Part shown: positions 52,575 to 61,989 of the stretch, one piece after another | Layout of the letters: every line of letters starts with the position of its first letter | How positions within the stretch are numbered: the stretch's first letter is position 1 | DNA from: Planctomycetota bacterium | GTDB lineage: Bacteria; Planctomycetota; J058; JAJDCP01 | NCBI GenBank assembly: GCA_029260765.1 | Contig: JAJDCP010000023.1 | Location: 1-64,000, forward strand | Length of the DNA: 64,000 nt | Direction: 5' to 3' | Position numbers and translations under genes: made by a program | Notes under the pieces: generated by a model | The model's database searches: none | The model's input: only the letters and a program-made list of their open reading frames with translations | Told to the model about the DNA's origin: nothing

Positions 52575-54161
52575 TCACGGCACGAGGAACACGCCATTGC
52601 CCTGGTAGGTGACGGTCGCGACGACCTGGTTCGGTGCGCTCGACGCGCCCATGGTCACCGAGTAGCCCTTGATCTCATTGCCCGCGCGGACCGCGATCGT
52701 TGCGACGGTCCCCGCCGTGCCGGAGAAGTTGTCGACCTCGATCCGGTAGGAACCGGCGGCCAGCTCGTCCTCGTGGCACACGAAGTAGTTCTCCGGTCCG
52801 GTCCCGACCAGGTCGTCGCGGTCGAGCTCGCCGTACTGCCCGACCGGGTTCCCGTAGTACACCTCGGTGCCCCCGGGCTCGAACACGTGCAGGTCGATGT
52901 CTCCTGCGATGCTCCAGGTCAGGGTGACCTGGAAGTAGCCCTGGCCGGCACCCTCGCGCTGGTTGTCGACATCGCTGAGCACCGCGAGCGCGGAGCTGAC
53001 CAGTGGAGCGCGGCTCTGTGCATGGGCGAGGTAGCTGTCACGGAAGCTGTGGACCGAGGCCGACGCGAAGAAAGCGTCGTCGCTGACTGGATTGCTTCCG
53101 TTGGCGGGGAACGCTCCGGGCAGCTGCAGGATGAAGTCACGCTGCAGAGTCTGGTGGGCCAGCCGGGTGCCGAGCCGCGCGCTGCTCTGCGGATAGTTGG
53201 TCGGCGAGGCGACCGCGACCACGCCGACCTCGGTCGTCACGTCGCTCGGCAGGCCGCCGATCGCCTGGTCGGCGATGATGTTGCCCTGGGAGTGGGCGAT
53301 GACCAGGACCTTCTTTCCGCTGTTGATGTCCTGGGCGAGCACGTTCCGGAATTGGATGACCTCGCTCTGCGACGGCGTCGCGCCGATCAGGTCCTCCGCG
53401 CGCTGGATGGCCGCCTGACCAAAGTCGGCGACCAGCCCGTAGGCGGCTGCACAGCGCTCGGCGGCGTCGTGCTGCGCCGCGGCGAGCAGCGCGTCGACGA
53501 AGACCGGGAGGGCCGGGAGATTGGCGTAGAGAGCGAGAGCGTAGGCGAGGATGGTGCACATCTCCTCGGTGGTCCGGTTGTCGAGCCCGCTACGGTTGTA
53601 GAACCAGCGGAACGACGTGTTGTCGGTCAGCGACGAGCCCTGCGCCCGCAGCGCTTGCTTCAGCTCGGACGCGGACAGCATGGCCTCGGTCGGCGTGTTC
53701 ATCACACCGTTGATGAAGTAGATGGCCGTCTCCTCCCCCGCGACCTCGGGACAATTCACCGATGTTGCGCCCGCCAGAGCCGTCGCCGCCGGCAGCGCGG
53801 TCGCGGGGCTGACGGCGCTGTTCGGGTTGCCGATCAGGAACACGCTGCCGCTGTTCTGCATCGCCTCGAGCAGGTCGTCGAAGTCGGCCTGGGTCTGAAG
53901 GCTGTCGAGGAAATCGTGCATGATTTGATCCCCGGTCCGGTGGGGATCCGCGCTGGTAGCGATGCTCTGATCGATCTCGGTCGCGAGATCCTGCAGCGCA
54001 CCGTTCGGCGCAGCGGCGTTATCGAGCACGGGACGGATGTCGAGGCTGACGGTTGAGCTGTCGGCTGCGCCGCCACCACCTCCAGTCCTGCTGTTGCAGC
54101 TCGGGAGCAGGAGCGCCAGGCAAAGCGTCGTGTACAGGGACGGACGGAAGAAAGACTGCAT
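52575..54161 (-). CDS. Secreted lipoprotein with lipase-like HSQG fold and DUF2135-like tail
   Basis: A 528-residue protein with a signal peptide ending LLLPSC (lipobox-like, Cys about 22) and a Gly-rich linker. Residues about 140-400 form an alpha/beta hydrolase with KKVLVIAHSQGNIIAD, whose HSQG is the GxSxG-like nucleophile of a lipase or esterase. The final about 100 residues (VTLTWSIAGDIDLHVFEPGGTEVYYGNPVG) match the DUF2135/YfaP-type beta domain. A ggagg site lies before ATG 54161. It is likely an outer-membrane or surface lipoprotein that hydrolyses esters; substrate unknown. Confidence 0.78.
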   Translation of the reverse strand: MQSFFRPSLYTTLCLALLLPSCNSRTGGGGGAADSSTVSLDIRPVLDNAAAPNGALQDLATEIDQSIATSADPHRTGDQIMHDFLDSLQTQADFDDLLEAMQNSGSVFLIGNPNSAVSPATALPAATALAGATSVNCPEVAGEETAIYFINGVMNTPTEAMLSASELKQALRAQGSSLTDNTSFRWFYNRSGLDNRTTEEMCTILAYALALYANLPALPVFVDALLAAAQHDAAERCAAAYGLVADFGQAAIQRAEDLIGATPSQSEVIQFRNVLAQDINSGKKVLVIAHSQGNIIADQAIGGLPSDVTTEVGVVAVASPTNYPQSSARLGTRLAHQTLQRDFILQLPGAFPANGSNPVSDDAFFASASVHSFRDSYLAHAQSRAPLVSSALAVLSDVDNQREGAGQGYFQVTLTWSIAGDIDLHVFEPGGTEVYYGNPVGQYGELDRDDLVGTGPENYFVCHEDELAAGSYRIEVDNFSGTAGTVATIAVRAGNEIKGYSVTMGASSAPNQVVATVTYQGNGVFLVP

Positions 54162-54584
54162 CGGAACCTCCGGAGGCTATGGGGGGAGGGCTGGTCCCTC
54201 CGCTTCCCGGTCATCTGGAGTACGTCGGCGGGGAGAATTCCGGAAAAGGTCAGGGAATTCCACGGGCCGAACGCCATGAGTCCGCGGCGTAGACTTGCAA
54301 AGGTCCATCAGGTCACACGGGTTCGTGGTGATCAGCCAGGTGAAGGCGGCTCTTCAACCAGGCCGCGGTCCGGCGTCCGCGGCGCGACCTCAGGCAAAGC
54401 GACTCCCCGCACTCGTCTCAGGGGTGCAGGACAGGCCGTCCCCGAGCGGACTCGACGCGCTGCTGCTGCAACTCGCAGATCAACAGTCCTTGGAGTGCGC
54501 CCCTCGTTCATCCCTTACCGAACGCCGCTTGACGAGGCGGTCGATGAAGAAGTCGTAAATGAGCTGAGCCGGGCGCACCGGTGG
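54162..54584. other. Gap, no supported gene
   Basis: Follows the lipoprotein gene's start. Several short open frames exist on both strands, but none shows a recognisable domain or ribosome binding site. It lies next to integrase debris and is probably decayed mobile DNA. Confidence 0.4.
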
Positions 54585-55170
54585 CTACGGGTGACATGGG
54601 GAGCCTTCTACGTCTTCATCCGCGAACCCATGGAGACGTTTCGTGGCGATCGCCAAGAGTTCGGGGGTGCCGGAAAGATACCAATAGGTTTCGGACACAT
54701 CTTCGTGGCCGAGGTTGGTTGAGAGAGCGTCGATCCGCACGCTCACGTCTGCTCCTTGCTCGTACCAGACGGCAAGGCGACGGCAGGCGAAGGCGTGCCG
54801 AAGGGAACGAAGCCAGCGACGTGATCGCCGGCGAAGTGCATCCCAATGAAGTTTGCGGCGGATCGCCTGGAAGGCCGTTTTCGTTCGGGAGTAGCTCACT
54901 GGGATCCCTCGGAGCAGGGCGAAGAACGACCTCAGCCGCTTTCCGATGAGCTCGTCCCGCTGCTGCTCGTATTGTTGGAGGGCCTCTGCAGCTCTCGCTG
55001 CACGTCCTTCGAACGGTGACCCCTTGGTCGCCTCGGAGGTCTCGCGCAAGCTGCGCTCGACGGCCGCCTGAGCCTTGTCGATGTTGCGGCAGGCGAGTAT
55101 GGCGTCGGCGCCTCGCCGGGCGAGAGCGCGCGCCGCCTCGCTTCGCTTGAGACTTCACCGCGCAGCGTAG
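54585..55170 (-). pseudogene. Chimeric remnant: SDR fragment joined to tyrosine integrase C-terminus
   Basis: The last about 130 codons (54585-54990) carry the C-terminal half of a phage-type tyrosine recombinase: VSYSRTKTAFQAIRRKL, SLRHAFACRRLAVWYEQG, LGHEDVSETYWYL with the catalytic His and Tyr, and LLAIATKRLH. The first catalytic Arg region is gone. Upstream in the same frame (about 55080-55170) is EAARALARRGADAILACRN, the start of a short-chain dehydrogenase after its GxGIG loop. Two unrelated gene pieces are thus fused, with no start codon of their own. Confidence 0.6.
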
Positions 55171-55412
55171 CTGATCTCCAGGCAGATTTTTGCGCGGCCC
55201 GGTCTGCACACCCTTGAAACCGGGATGATCCCGGTTGAAGGGGGCAGCGCCGGGCGACGTTGATCACCGCGGCGCAATCGACGGCGACGGGCCTCGCATG
55301 GGATGGATCGTCAGCCTCACGACCTGAGCCAGTGGAATTTCGTGTGTCGCCTCGTCGTGGGACTTCTAGAATACACCCTACAACGGAGAGAAAACGGATT
55401 CAGGAGTGTCCC

Positions 55413-56177
55413 ATGGACGACGGCAGCAACGATCGCATTTCCGTGCAGGACTGGTGGGACACCCACCACCGGGGGGACCATCCGGACCACCGCTTTTTCC
55501 TCACAGGGAGCAGCGGTTCAAAACTCTGGGCAAGGCTCTCGGTTGACGATCACCTCGTTCCAGGTCGGGTCGTCCTGAACATCGGAGTCGGGCTGGGGCG
55601 CTGCACGCGCGAGCTGGCCAAGCGAGGTTGTGTCATCCATGCCCTCGATGTTTCGCCCGTTGCATTGGACAAGGTGCGGAAAATCACTGAGAGAGCCTGG
55701 CTTGCCAGCGAGCTTGACGAGCTCCCTGCCTCCACTTTCGATGTGGCGATCTCCAACCTCGTCACCCAGCACATCAGCAATGCCGATCTGGAAAAGCAAC
55801 TGCTCGCCGTATGCAGAAGCTTAAAGCCCAACGGTATCTTCGCCATGCAGTTTGCCTATCGCCTGAACGGCATCTCGGATCATGAGGACCCCGTTACGAA
55901 TCAGTCGATCAAGTGCGGTGCGGTGTGTCGCTCGCTTTCCGCGATGGTCCGCAAGGTCGAGGCGTCCGGAGGCATCGTCTGCTTTTCCCGACGGATTGGT
56001 GTTTTTCCAGAGTTTGGATCCGGCTGGTATGTTCTGCATATCGTCCGACCCGAATTTCCCGTCGCCAGTAGCGTTTCGCATACTCCGGGGCTGCCCCAGT
56101 ACCTGAGGCGCAAGTTGCAACTGGAGGCCACCCATTGGTGGCGGAGGCTTGTGAGCCTCGTCCCCAAACATCGATGA
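55413..56177 (+). CDS. Class I SAM-dependent methyltransferase
   Basis: A 254-residue methyltransferase. It has motif I VVLNIGVGLGRCTRELA (the usual D/E-x-G-x-G-x-G written N-I-G-V-G-L-G), motif II HALDVSP, and motif IV TFDVAISNLVTQHI. Methyl transfer from SAM to an unknown acceptor is expected. ATG 55413 with an aggag site is chosen over the longer open frame. It stands alone between an integrase remnant and a hexanucleotide array, in a region with a lower GC share, so it may be acquired. Small-molecule, sugar or lipid acceptors are all possible. Confidence 0.8.
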   Translation: MDDGSNDRISVQDWWDTHHRGDHPDHRFFLTGSSGSKLWARLSVDDHLVPGRVVLNIGVGLGRCTRELAKRGCVIHALDVSPVALDKVRKITERAWLASELDELPASTFDVAISNLVTQHISNADLEKQLLAVCRSLKPNGIFAMQFAYRLNGISDHEDPVTNQSIKCGAVCRSLSAMVRKVEASGGIVCFSRRIGVFPEFGSGWYVLHIVRPEFPVASSVSHTPGLPQYLRRKLQLEATHWWRRLVSLVPKHR

Positions 56178-56270
56178 ACAAGACTGCTTTGTGGTGGCTT
56201 GATCTTTTTTCGAGGGTGCGGTCTTGGCAGTCGAATGACCCTCGACAGTCGTTTCCGATCGCGAGACCGA

Positions 56271-56360
56271 TCCGAATCCGAATCCGAATCCGAATCCGAA
56301 TCCGAATCCGAATCCGAATCCGAATCCGAATCCGAATCCGAATCCGAATCCGAATCCGAA
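56271..56360. repeat. Perfect (TCCGAA)15 hexanucleotide array
   Basis: Fifteen uninterrupted copies of TCCGAA, then degenerate ACCAAA units to about 56373. Lies in the 487-bp gap between the methyltransferase gene and the Fe-S protein gene; no gene is supported in the gap. The frames through it would make alternating dipeptides and are not counted as genes. Confidence 0.95.
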
Positions 56361-56664
56361 ACCAAAACCAAAACCGGTCGGACAGGATCCCCGGGGGTTC
56401 GGGTCCAACGAGCGATAGCACGATGGTCGAGATCCGAGGCAGTCTGTGACTCGCTCGATCCCGTCGCGAAGCCTTGCCCACAACAGTAGACCGTCCCCCG
56501 CAACAGCCATTCCCGCCACTGCCCCACTCAGAGACCTCACGGCAAGCGCCCCACGTTCGACGCCCAAGCCACATCCTGGCGAATTCCCCGCCCCACCCTG
56601 ACCGCGCGCGCGTTTGATGGTAAGATGCCTACGCATGCTCGAGGGCGACAAGGCCGGGATCGAC

Positions 56665-58407
56665 ATGGAAAAGCGACTGAAAATCAGTGGCGCATTGGGA
56701 TCCTTCCCATCCGCGCTGCGCTGGCTGCTGGACCAACGCCTCCTGTGGGTGATCCTCATCTGCTTATGCATGTTCGGCGTGGCGCAGGCGGGCGAAGACG
56801 TCATCTGCGAATTCTGTGGTATGACCAACTGTACCATGGGCTGCAAAGACAGCAGCATCGACGACTTCGGGAACCGGCTGATGCTGATGCCGGGCTTACC
56901 GGCAGAGCTCTACTACGGCAGCATCGTCGTCATTCTGCTCGTGTCCTTCGGGCTGTCGGAGTTCCTCGACAAGAACGCCAAGCCCGACAAGAAGTACTGG
57001 GTCTTCAACCTGTTCAAGATCGGCTTCATCCGACGGCTCGCCAAGCTGCCCTATATCCAGTTCCTCTTCCAGCTTCCGGTCTTCCTGATCTTCGCCTTCG
57101 TGGTGTACTGCGGCCTGTTCGGGAACGACGTGATCAACATCCTGCCGATCGCGACCTGGACGTTGTGGTGGGCGGGTCTGATCTTCCTGATCGTCTTCTT
57201 CGGGAAGGCGTGGTGTTTCATGTGTCCTTGGGACTTCGTCGCCTCCCTCGTGCAGCGCCTGCGGTTTTGGGGGGTGCCCAAAGAGACGAACACCCTCGGT
57301 TTGACCTGGCCATCGTGGCTCAAGAGTCTCTATCCGGCACTTGTCCTGTTCATTCTGCTGACGTGGCTTGAGTTGGGGGTCAAGGTCACCATCTCGCCGC
57401 GCTATACGGCGTATCTGGCGCTGTTGATGGTGGTCCTCGCCGTCATACCGGCCCTGCTTTTCAGTCGTAAGCCCTTCTGCCGTTATGTCTGTTTCGTGGG
57501 CAGGATCTCTGGCCTCTATGCCAACTTCGCACCCCTCGAGATCCGCTCGAATTCGATGGATGTGTGTCATTCGTGTGTGGGCAAGGCCTGCTACAACGGC
57601 AACGAACTGGGGAACCCGTGTCCCACCGGGCTGGTGATTCCAGCCATCAAGGCGAACACCTACTGCACCATGTGCGGAGAGTGCCTCAAGAGCTGCCCCC
57701 ACGACAACATCGCGCTGAACATCCGGCCCTTTGGAGCGGACCTCCTCAAGGGCGTCAATGTGCGCCCTGACGAAGCGGCCCTGACGTTGGCGTTGCTCGC
57801 CCTGACCACCTTCCATGGCCTGGAGATGACGCCGCTGTGGGAGGCCAGCACAGGCTTCTCTGTGATCGGCTGGCTCAAGTCCATCATGGGCACCGCAAGA
57901 CTGCCGGCGTTCACGGTCGGTATGGCTGTCTGCCTTGTGGCGCCCATTCTTGTCTACTGGGCGATCGCCAGAATCACCAGCGCCTATGTCGGCGACAAGA
58001 ACGTGTCCACCAAGAAAGTCTTCGTGTACTACGCCTTCTCGTTGCTGCCGATCGCACTGTGTTATCATGTCGCCCACAACGGGATGCACCTGTTCATGGA
58101 GGGGCAGTACATAGTACCGCTGTTGTCGGACCCGATGGGCACAGGCGCCGACCACTTTGGCACAGCCACGGTCCAGATGGGCCCCATCCTCAGCGCCACG
58201 ACGGTCTGGATCTGCCAAGTCATTCTCATCGTTGTCGGGCATGTGTATGGGATCCTCTTCGCCAAGCGCATCTCGAGAACGCTCTATGCGGATGCGGCGC
58301 TTGCACGCCGCTCACTGATCCCGATGTTGGGGGGCATGATCCTCTTCTCCCTGTTCTCGCTCTGGATCATGGGCCTCGACATGAACATGCGCAGCTCGTT
58401 GATGTAA
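56665..58407 (+). CDS. Polyferredoxin-like 4Fe-4S membrane protein (NapH/NosR/CcoG-type)
   Basis: About 580 residues with around ten transmembrane helices. Cys motifs: CEFCGMTNCTMGC in the N-terminal extracytoplasmic part, CFMCPWDF and CRYVCFVGRISGLYANFAPLEIR in the core (the CxxxCP and CxxxC pairs of NapH/NosR membrane proteins), and a ferredoxin-like cytoplasmic CHSCVGKACYNG, CPTGL, CTMCGECLKSCPHDNI cluster. It passes electrons across or along the membrane. ATG 56665 is a reasonable start; in-frame ATGs at 56617 and 56635 are possible. The redox partner is not in the window. SecDF follows 60 bp on. Confidence 0.82.
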   Translation: MEKRLKISGALGSFPSALRWLLDQRLLWVILICLCMFGVAQAGEDVICEFCGMTNCTMGCKDSSIDDFGNRLMLMPGLPAELYYGSIVVILLVSFGLSEFLDKNAKPDKKYWVFNLFKIGFIRRLAKLPYIQFLFQLPVFLIFAFVVYCGLFGNDVINILPIATWTLWWAGLIFLIVFFGKAWCFMCPWDFVASLVQRLRFWGVPKETNTLGLTWPSWLKSLYPALVLFILLTWLELGVKVTISPRYTAYLALLMVVLAVIPALLFSRKPFCRYVCFVGRISGLYANFAPLEIRSNSMDVCHSCVGKACYNGNELGNPCPTGLVIPAIKANTYCTMCGECLKSCPHDNIALNIRPFGADLLKGVNVRPDEAALTLALLALTTFHGLEMTPLWEASTGFSVIGWLKSIMGTARLPAFTVGMAVCLVAPILVYWAIARITSAYVGDKNVSTKKVFVYYAFSLLPIALCYHVAHNGMHLFMEGQYIVPLLSDPMGTGADHFGTATVQMGPILSATTVWICQVILIVVGHVYGILFAKRISRTLYADAALARRSLIPMLGGMILFSLFSLWIMGLDMNMRSSLM

Positions 58408-58413
58408 CTCCTC

Positions 58414-58451
58414 GTTCATTCGCATCTCTCTGGTTCATTCCCATCTCTCTC
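58414..58451 (+). repeat. 19-bp tandem duplication before secDF
   Basis: GTTCATTCGCATCTCTCTG is followed at once by a near-identical copy differing at two bases. Ends 16 bp before the SecDF start codon. Confidence 0.6.
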
Positions 58452-58467
58452 GCGGGCGCTTGGATCG

Positions 58468-60762
58468 ATGGCACAACGGTACTGGCAACTGGGCCTGACA
58501 GCCATCGTCTGCGCTCTATCTCTCGCGAGCCTGTTTCCGATAGGGCAGAGGATCCGTCTGGGTCTCGATCTGTTGGGCGGCGTCGAGCTGCGCTATCTGG
58601 TCGACGTCGACGAGGGCTCCGGGCTGGCTGAGCTGGAGAGGCAGCTGACGCTGGTCAACGAGGAAAACAAGCAGCTGCTGCTCAACCGGATCGAGTTGAT
58701 CCGGAGGAGCCATACCGAGGCGATCGCCAAGACCCTGACCATTGTCCGGCAGCGCGTCGACCGTTTCGGACTCAAGGCCGTCCATCTGCGGCAGCACGGG
58801 CACCAGCAGGTGGTGGTGCAGCTCGCCGGCGTCGACCAGGAAGCCGTGAGGCAGATACGGGCGCTGATCGAGAGACAGGGGGAGCTGGCTCTCCATCTGG
58901 TGTCTGGCGCAAGGGAGGGCGCGCGGCCTGATTCGATCGAGCTACCGCTCCAGGGCGGCGCGCAGAGCATCAGCGTCGACGCGAAGCCCTTCGTGACGGG
59001 CGACCAGATCGCCTACGCCTACTGGGGCAAGAACGAACAAGGCGAACGGATGGTCGTCGTTGAGTTCGACCCTGACGGGCGCGCGGCATTGGAACGCGCC
59101 ACCCGCGAGAATGTGGGCGCCCGTATGGCCATCGTGCTCGATGGCGTCGTGCAGAACATCCCCAAGATCAGCCGTCCCATCGAGAGCGGACGGGCCGTTT
59201 TGCGCGGCAAGTACACGGACGACCAGGTCGACAGTCTGGTGGCGATGCTCCAGATCGGGAGTCTGCCCGCCAGATTTCAGCTTGAGAGTCAAGACCGGAT
59301 CGGCCCCACGCTGGGGCGCGAAGCCATCTTCGCGGGAGTCATCGCCGCGCTTGCCGCCCTGGTTCTAGTCGTGCTGTTCCTGCTGGTCTACTCCGGCTGG
59401 CTCGGGGTTGTGGCCAGTGCGGCGCTGGTGGTGATCACGCTGATCGTGCTCGCTTTTGCCGCTGCGTTCGGCACGCCGATCACGCTGCCGGGCATGGCGG
59501 CTATGATTCTCACCCTCGGCATGGCGGTCGACGCCCACATCCTGCTGGTCGAACGGATACGGGATGAACGACGTGCGGGCAAAGAGCTGGGGGCAGCCAT
59601 CGCCGTCGCGTACAAGCGGACGACCCGGACCATTCTGGACACCAATCTGACGACCCTCATCACCGCCATGTTTCTGATCGCCTTTGGCAACGGCGCGATT
59701 CGGGGGTACGCGATATTGCTGGCCCTCGGCATTGGCGCCACCCTCTTCTCCGTGCTTGTGGTGATGCCCGGGCTCACGAGCCTGATCGAACGGAGAACCC
59801 GTGGCCCGGCCCTGACCAAGCGTTGGCTCACGAAGCGTGTCGACTTCTGCAAGGCGTTCCCGAAAGCCACCCTCTTGTCGTTGCTGTGCGTGGCGGTGGC
59901 GGGGACAGTCTTCTTCACACGCGGCCGCCGGAACCTGGACGTCGACCTGCGGGGCGGCACCATCTTCCACGTCCGATGTGCGCGCGCCATGACGCGTGGC
60001 GAAGTCCGCGACCTGCTCGCCGATCAGGGGCTCTTCGTCACAGGCAGCGCGCTGCAACGGCTCGGTACGATCGGGGAACGTGCCGCAGGGCAAGTAGGCC
60101 TCGATTTCACCGTAGAGATCCCTTCGGACCACCCGGGCGAGGCGGAGGCGGCCAGGCAAGCCATCGCGAGGGCGCTGCCGCTGGACGCCTCGGACCCGTT
60201 TCTGCGAGAGCTGACGGTGGGGCCTCTGCTGGCCTCGGAGATGCAGCACAAGGCGCTCTACGTCGTCTTGGCTGCGTTGCTGGCGACGGTCCTGTACATC
60301 ACCGTTCGCTTTGAGTGGCGGTTCGCCATCGCGGCGATCCTGACCTTACTGCATGATGTCGTCATCGTGCTCGGAGCGCTGGCGATCGCGGGCAGGCCGA
60401 TCAACCTGACGATGGTGGCGGCGATCCTGACGATCATCGGCTACTCCCTGAACGACACGATCGTCGTCTTCGACCGCATCCGCGAGCAGTTGTCTTCTGC
60501 CGGGGGCGCGGTCTTGAGTCGCAGCGTAGTGAACGATGCGATCAACGGGACCCTGTCACGCACACTCCACACCTCCTTCACCACGGGCCTGGTCGCGGTC
60601 ACGATCTATCTCGTGGCGGACGGTCTGTTGCAGAGCTTTGCTTTCGCCATTCTGGTGGGGGTTGGGGTCGGCACGTACTCGTCGGTCTTCGTCGCCACAC
60701 CGCTGCTGCTGTTGGGGCGCGGCCGCGCCAAGCCGGCGCAGGTTCCCGAGGCGGGGAAATGA
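58468..60762 (+). CDS. secDF: SecDF, fused SecD-SecF preprotein translocase subunit
   Basis: 764 residues combining SecD and SecF. SecD: helix 1, GLDLLGGVELRY (residues about 33-44), the periplasmic P1 head, and LGREAIFAGVIAALAAL with GMAVDAHILLVERIRDE. SecF starts near 455 with its own first helix, DVDLRGGTIFH, and GYSLNDTIVVFDRIRE. Together with SecYEG it uses proton motive force to pull exported proteins out. Conserved Asp residues (GMAVDA; SLNDTI) are intact. The fusion is known in Planctomycetota, Bacillota and Bacteroidota. yajC is not next to it, and it may be a second copy. Confidence 0.95.
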   Translation: MAQRYWQLGLTAIVCALSLASLFPIGQRIRLGLDLLGGVELRYLVDVDEGSGLAELERQLTLVNEENKQLLLNRIELIRRSHTEAIAKTLTIVRQRVDRFGLKAVHLRQHGHQQVVVQLAGVDQEAVRQIRALIERQGELALHLVSGAREGARPDSIELPLQGGAQSISVDAKPFVTGDQIAYAYWGKNEQGERMVVVEFDPDGRAALERATRENVGARMAIVLDGVVQNIPKISRPIESGRAVLRGKYTDDQVDSLVAMLQIGSLPARFQLESQDRIGPTLGREAIFAGVIAALAALVLVVLFLLVYSGWLGVVASAALVVITLIVLAFAAAFGTPITLPGMAAMILTLGMAVDAHILLVERIRDERRAGKELGAAIAVAYKRTTRTILDTNLTTLITAMFLIAFGNGAIRGYAILLALGIGATLFSVLVVMPGLTSLIERRTRGPALTKRWLTKRVDFCKAFPKATLLSLLCVAVAGTVFFTRGRRNLDVDLRGGTIFHVRCARAMTRGEVRDLLADQGLFVTGSALQRLGTIGERAAGQVGLDFTVEIPSDHPGEAEAARQAIARALPLDASDPFLRELTVGPLLASEMQHKALYVVLAALLATVLYITVRFEWRFAIAAILTLLHDVVIVLGALAIAGRPINLTMVAAILTIIGYSLNDTIVVFDRIREQLSSAGGAVLSRSVVNDAINGTLSRTLHTSFTTGLVAVTIYLVADGLLQSFAFAILVGVGVGTYSSVFVATPLLLLGRGRAKPAQVPEAGK

Positions 60763-61052
60763 CTGCCATCTGCCAGCGCTGTCTTGCCGTCGCCGCTCAG
60801 CGAAGCGGCCGAAGGTCGACCCGGAGCCTTGGCGCCCTGGTTGCCTCGGTGGGGGATGGGAACCCCCTGTCAAATCAGAGATTGTGAGGTTTGCGGGAGC
60901 AAGCAGGGTGCCAGGGCGGAGGGCGAGCGGCAAGACGGTATTGCGGTGCCGAGTTCAGGGGTCTACGATTCCGCAAGGGGTGTCCGAAAGTCGGCCGAAG
61001 GCCGGCTCGTCATGGTTGCCGCTATCACTGCGGCCGCCAAGCGAGCGTGGCC

Positions 61053-61117
61053 GGATCCGATTGCGTGCCCGGATCCGACCGCGACTGCGACTGCGACTGC
61101 GACCCCGACCCCGGCTC
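61053..61117. repeat. Degenerate hexanucleotide tract (GCGACT units)
   Basis: Three exact GCGACT copies (61081-61098) flanked by GGATCC- and CGACC-type variants on the same 6-nt spacing. Confidence 0.7.
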
Positions 61118-61749
61118 GCGATGCCCGAGAACCGTCTGCGTGGGCCGAACAAGGAGGCCCGAGGACCGAGAACCGAGGACCGAATTGACGGGTCAGACCT
61201 CACGCTGGCGACGCTGGAGGCTCAACACCTCGGATACCTCGATGTCGGCCGAGAGAGGACGCTGAACATAGCCCCCAAGTAGCACTCGCAGAGCAGCCTG
61301 GCTCAGACCCGACCCGGCCCACTCCGCCAGAGGCGCCGCTCGCCAAGCTCAACCCGGGGGCGAGGACTCGCGCCACTCAGGTATGATTTCAGGGCGCGAA
61401 CCCGTTTGGAGTTGCGGCCAAGAAGACTGCGGCAGGCTCGGAAGCCCCAAGCCCCACAGCGACTGCACTGGGCACTCATGCTCGAAGGTGTGAGCCGTGC
61501 GCAAAGGCCGGCGGCCGATGGCTGCCGGGCCGAAGAGATCGGGGTGCGCCCCGAAGCCCATGCCAGCATGCCATCCCAACTCGCTCACACCGCACGCCGT
61601 CGACAGTGCCGGGGGAATCGTCCAAGTGGCTCGATGCCGACCATAGCCCGCAAGTGGCGTTCGATGCCCCCAGCATCGATGTTCACAGTCTCATCGCGAT
61701 CGACCATCCACCTCGGCCCTCGGTCTTCACGGTCTTCGGTTCTCACGGA

Positions 61750-61855
61750 TTTCGGTCCTTCGGGTTCGGGTCCGGGGTCGGCTTCGGATCCGGATTCGGT
61801 GTCGGATCCGGCCTCGGGGACGGGTTCCGGGTCGGAGTCGGGTCCGTCCGAGCCA
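61750..61855. repeat. Degenerate hexanucleotide tract (TTCGGG/TCCGGA units)
   Basis: About seventeen 6-nt units such as TTCGGG, TCCGGG, TTCGGA, TCCGGA, GTCGGA repeat in register. It resembles an eroded relative of the 56271 array. Confidence 0.7.
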
Positions 61856-61989
61856 CCGCATCAACCTGCACAACCCCACCCATCCGAAACCCGCAGACCC
61901 CCGTCGATGCTCAGGATCTCATCGACTTTCTTCATCGCCCCGATCGAGCCCGCAACGCTGACTTGCGGACCGCCCCGTGACAGAGAAGA

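Larger units (their letters stand above)
60763..61989. other. 1.2-kb gene-free stretch
   Basis: No frame with a start, ribosome binding site and recognisable protein was found on either strand. It contains two low-complexity 6-nt-period tracts (61053-61117 and 61750-61855). It lies between the SecDF stop and the convergent stop of the 61990 gene. Confidence 0.6.

Noticed and set aside
56271..56360. CRISPR array
   Set aside because: There are no spacers; the units are six bases and contiguous.
56135..56527. Open frames through the TCCGAA array
   Set aside because: They only encode RI, ES or DS dipeptide runs from the microsatellite and have no start signals.
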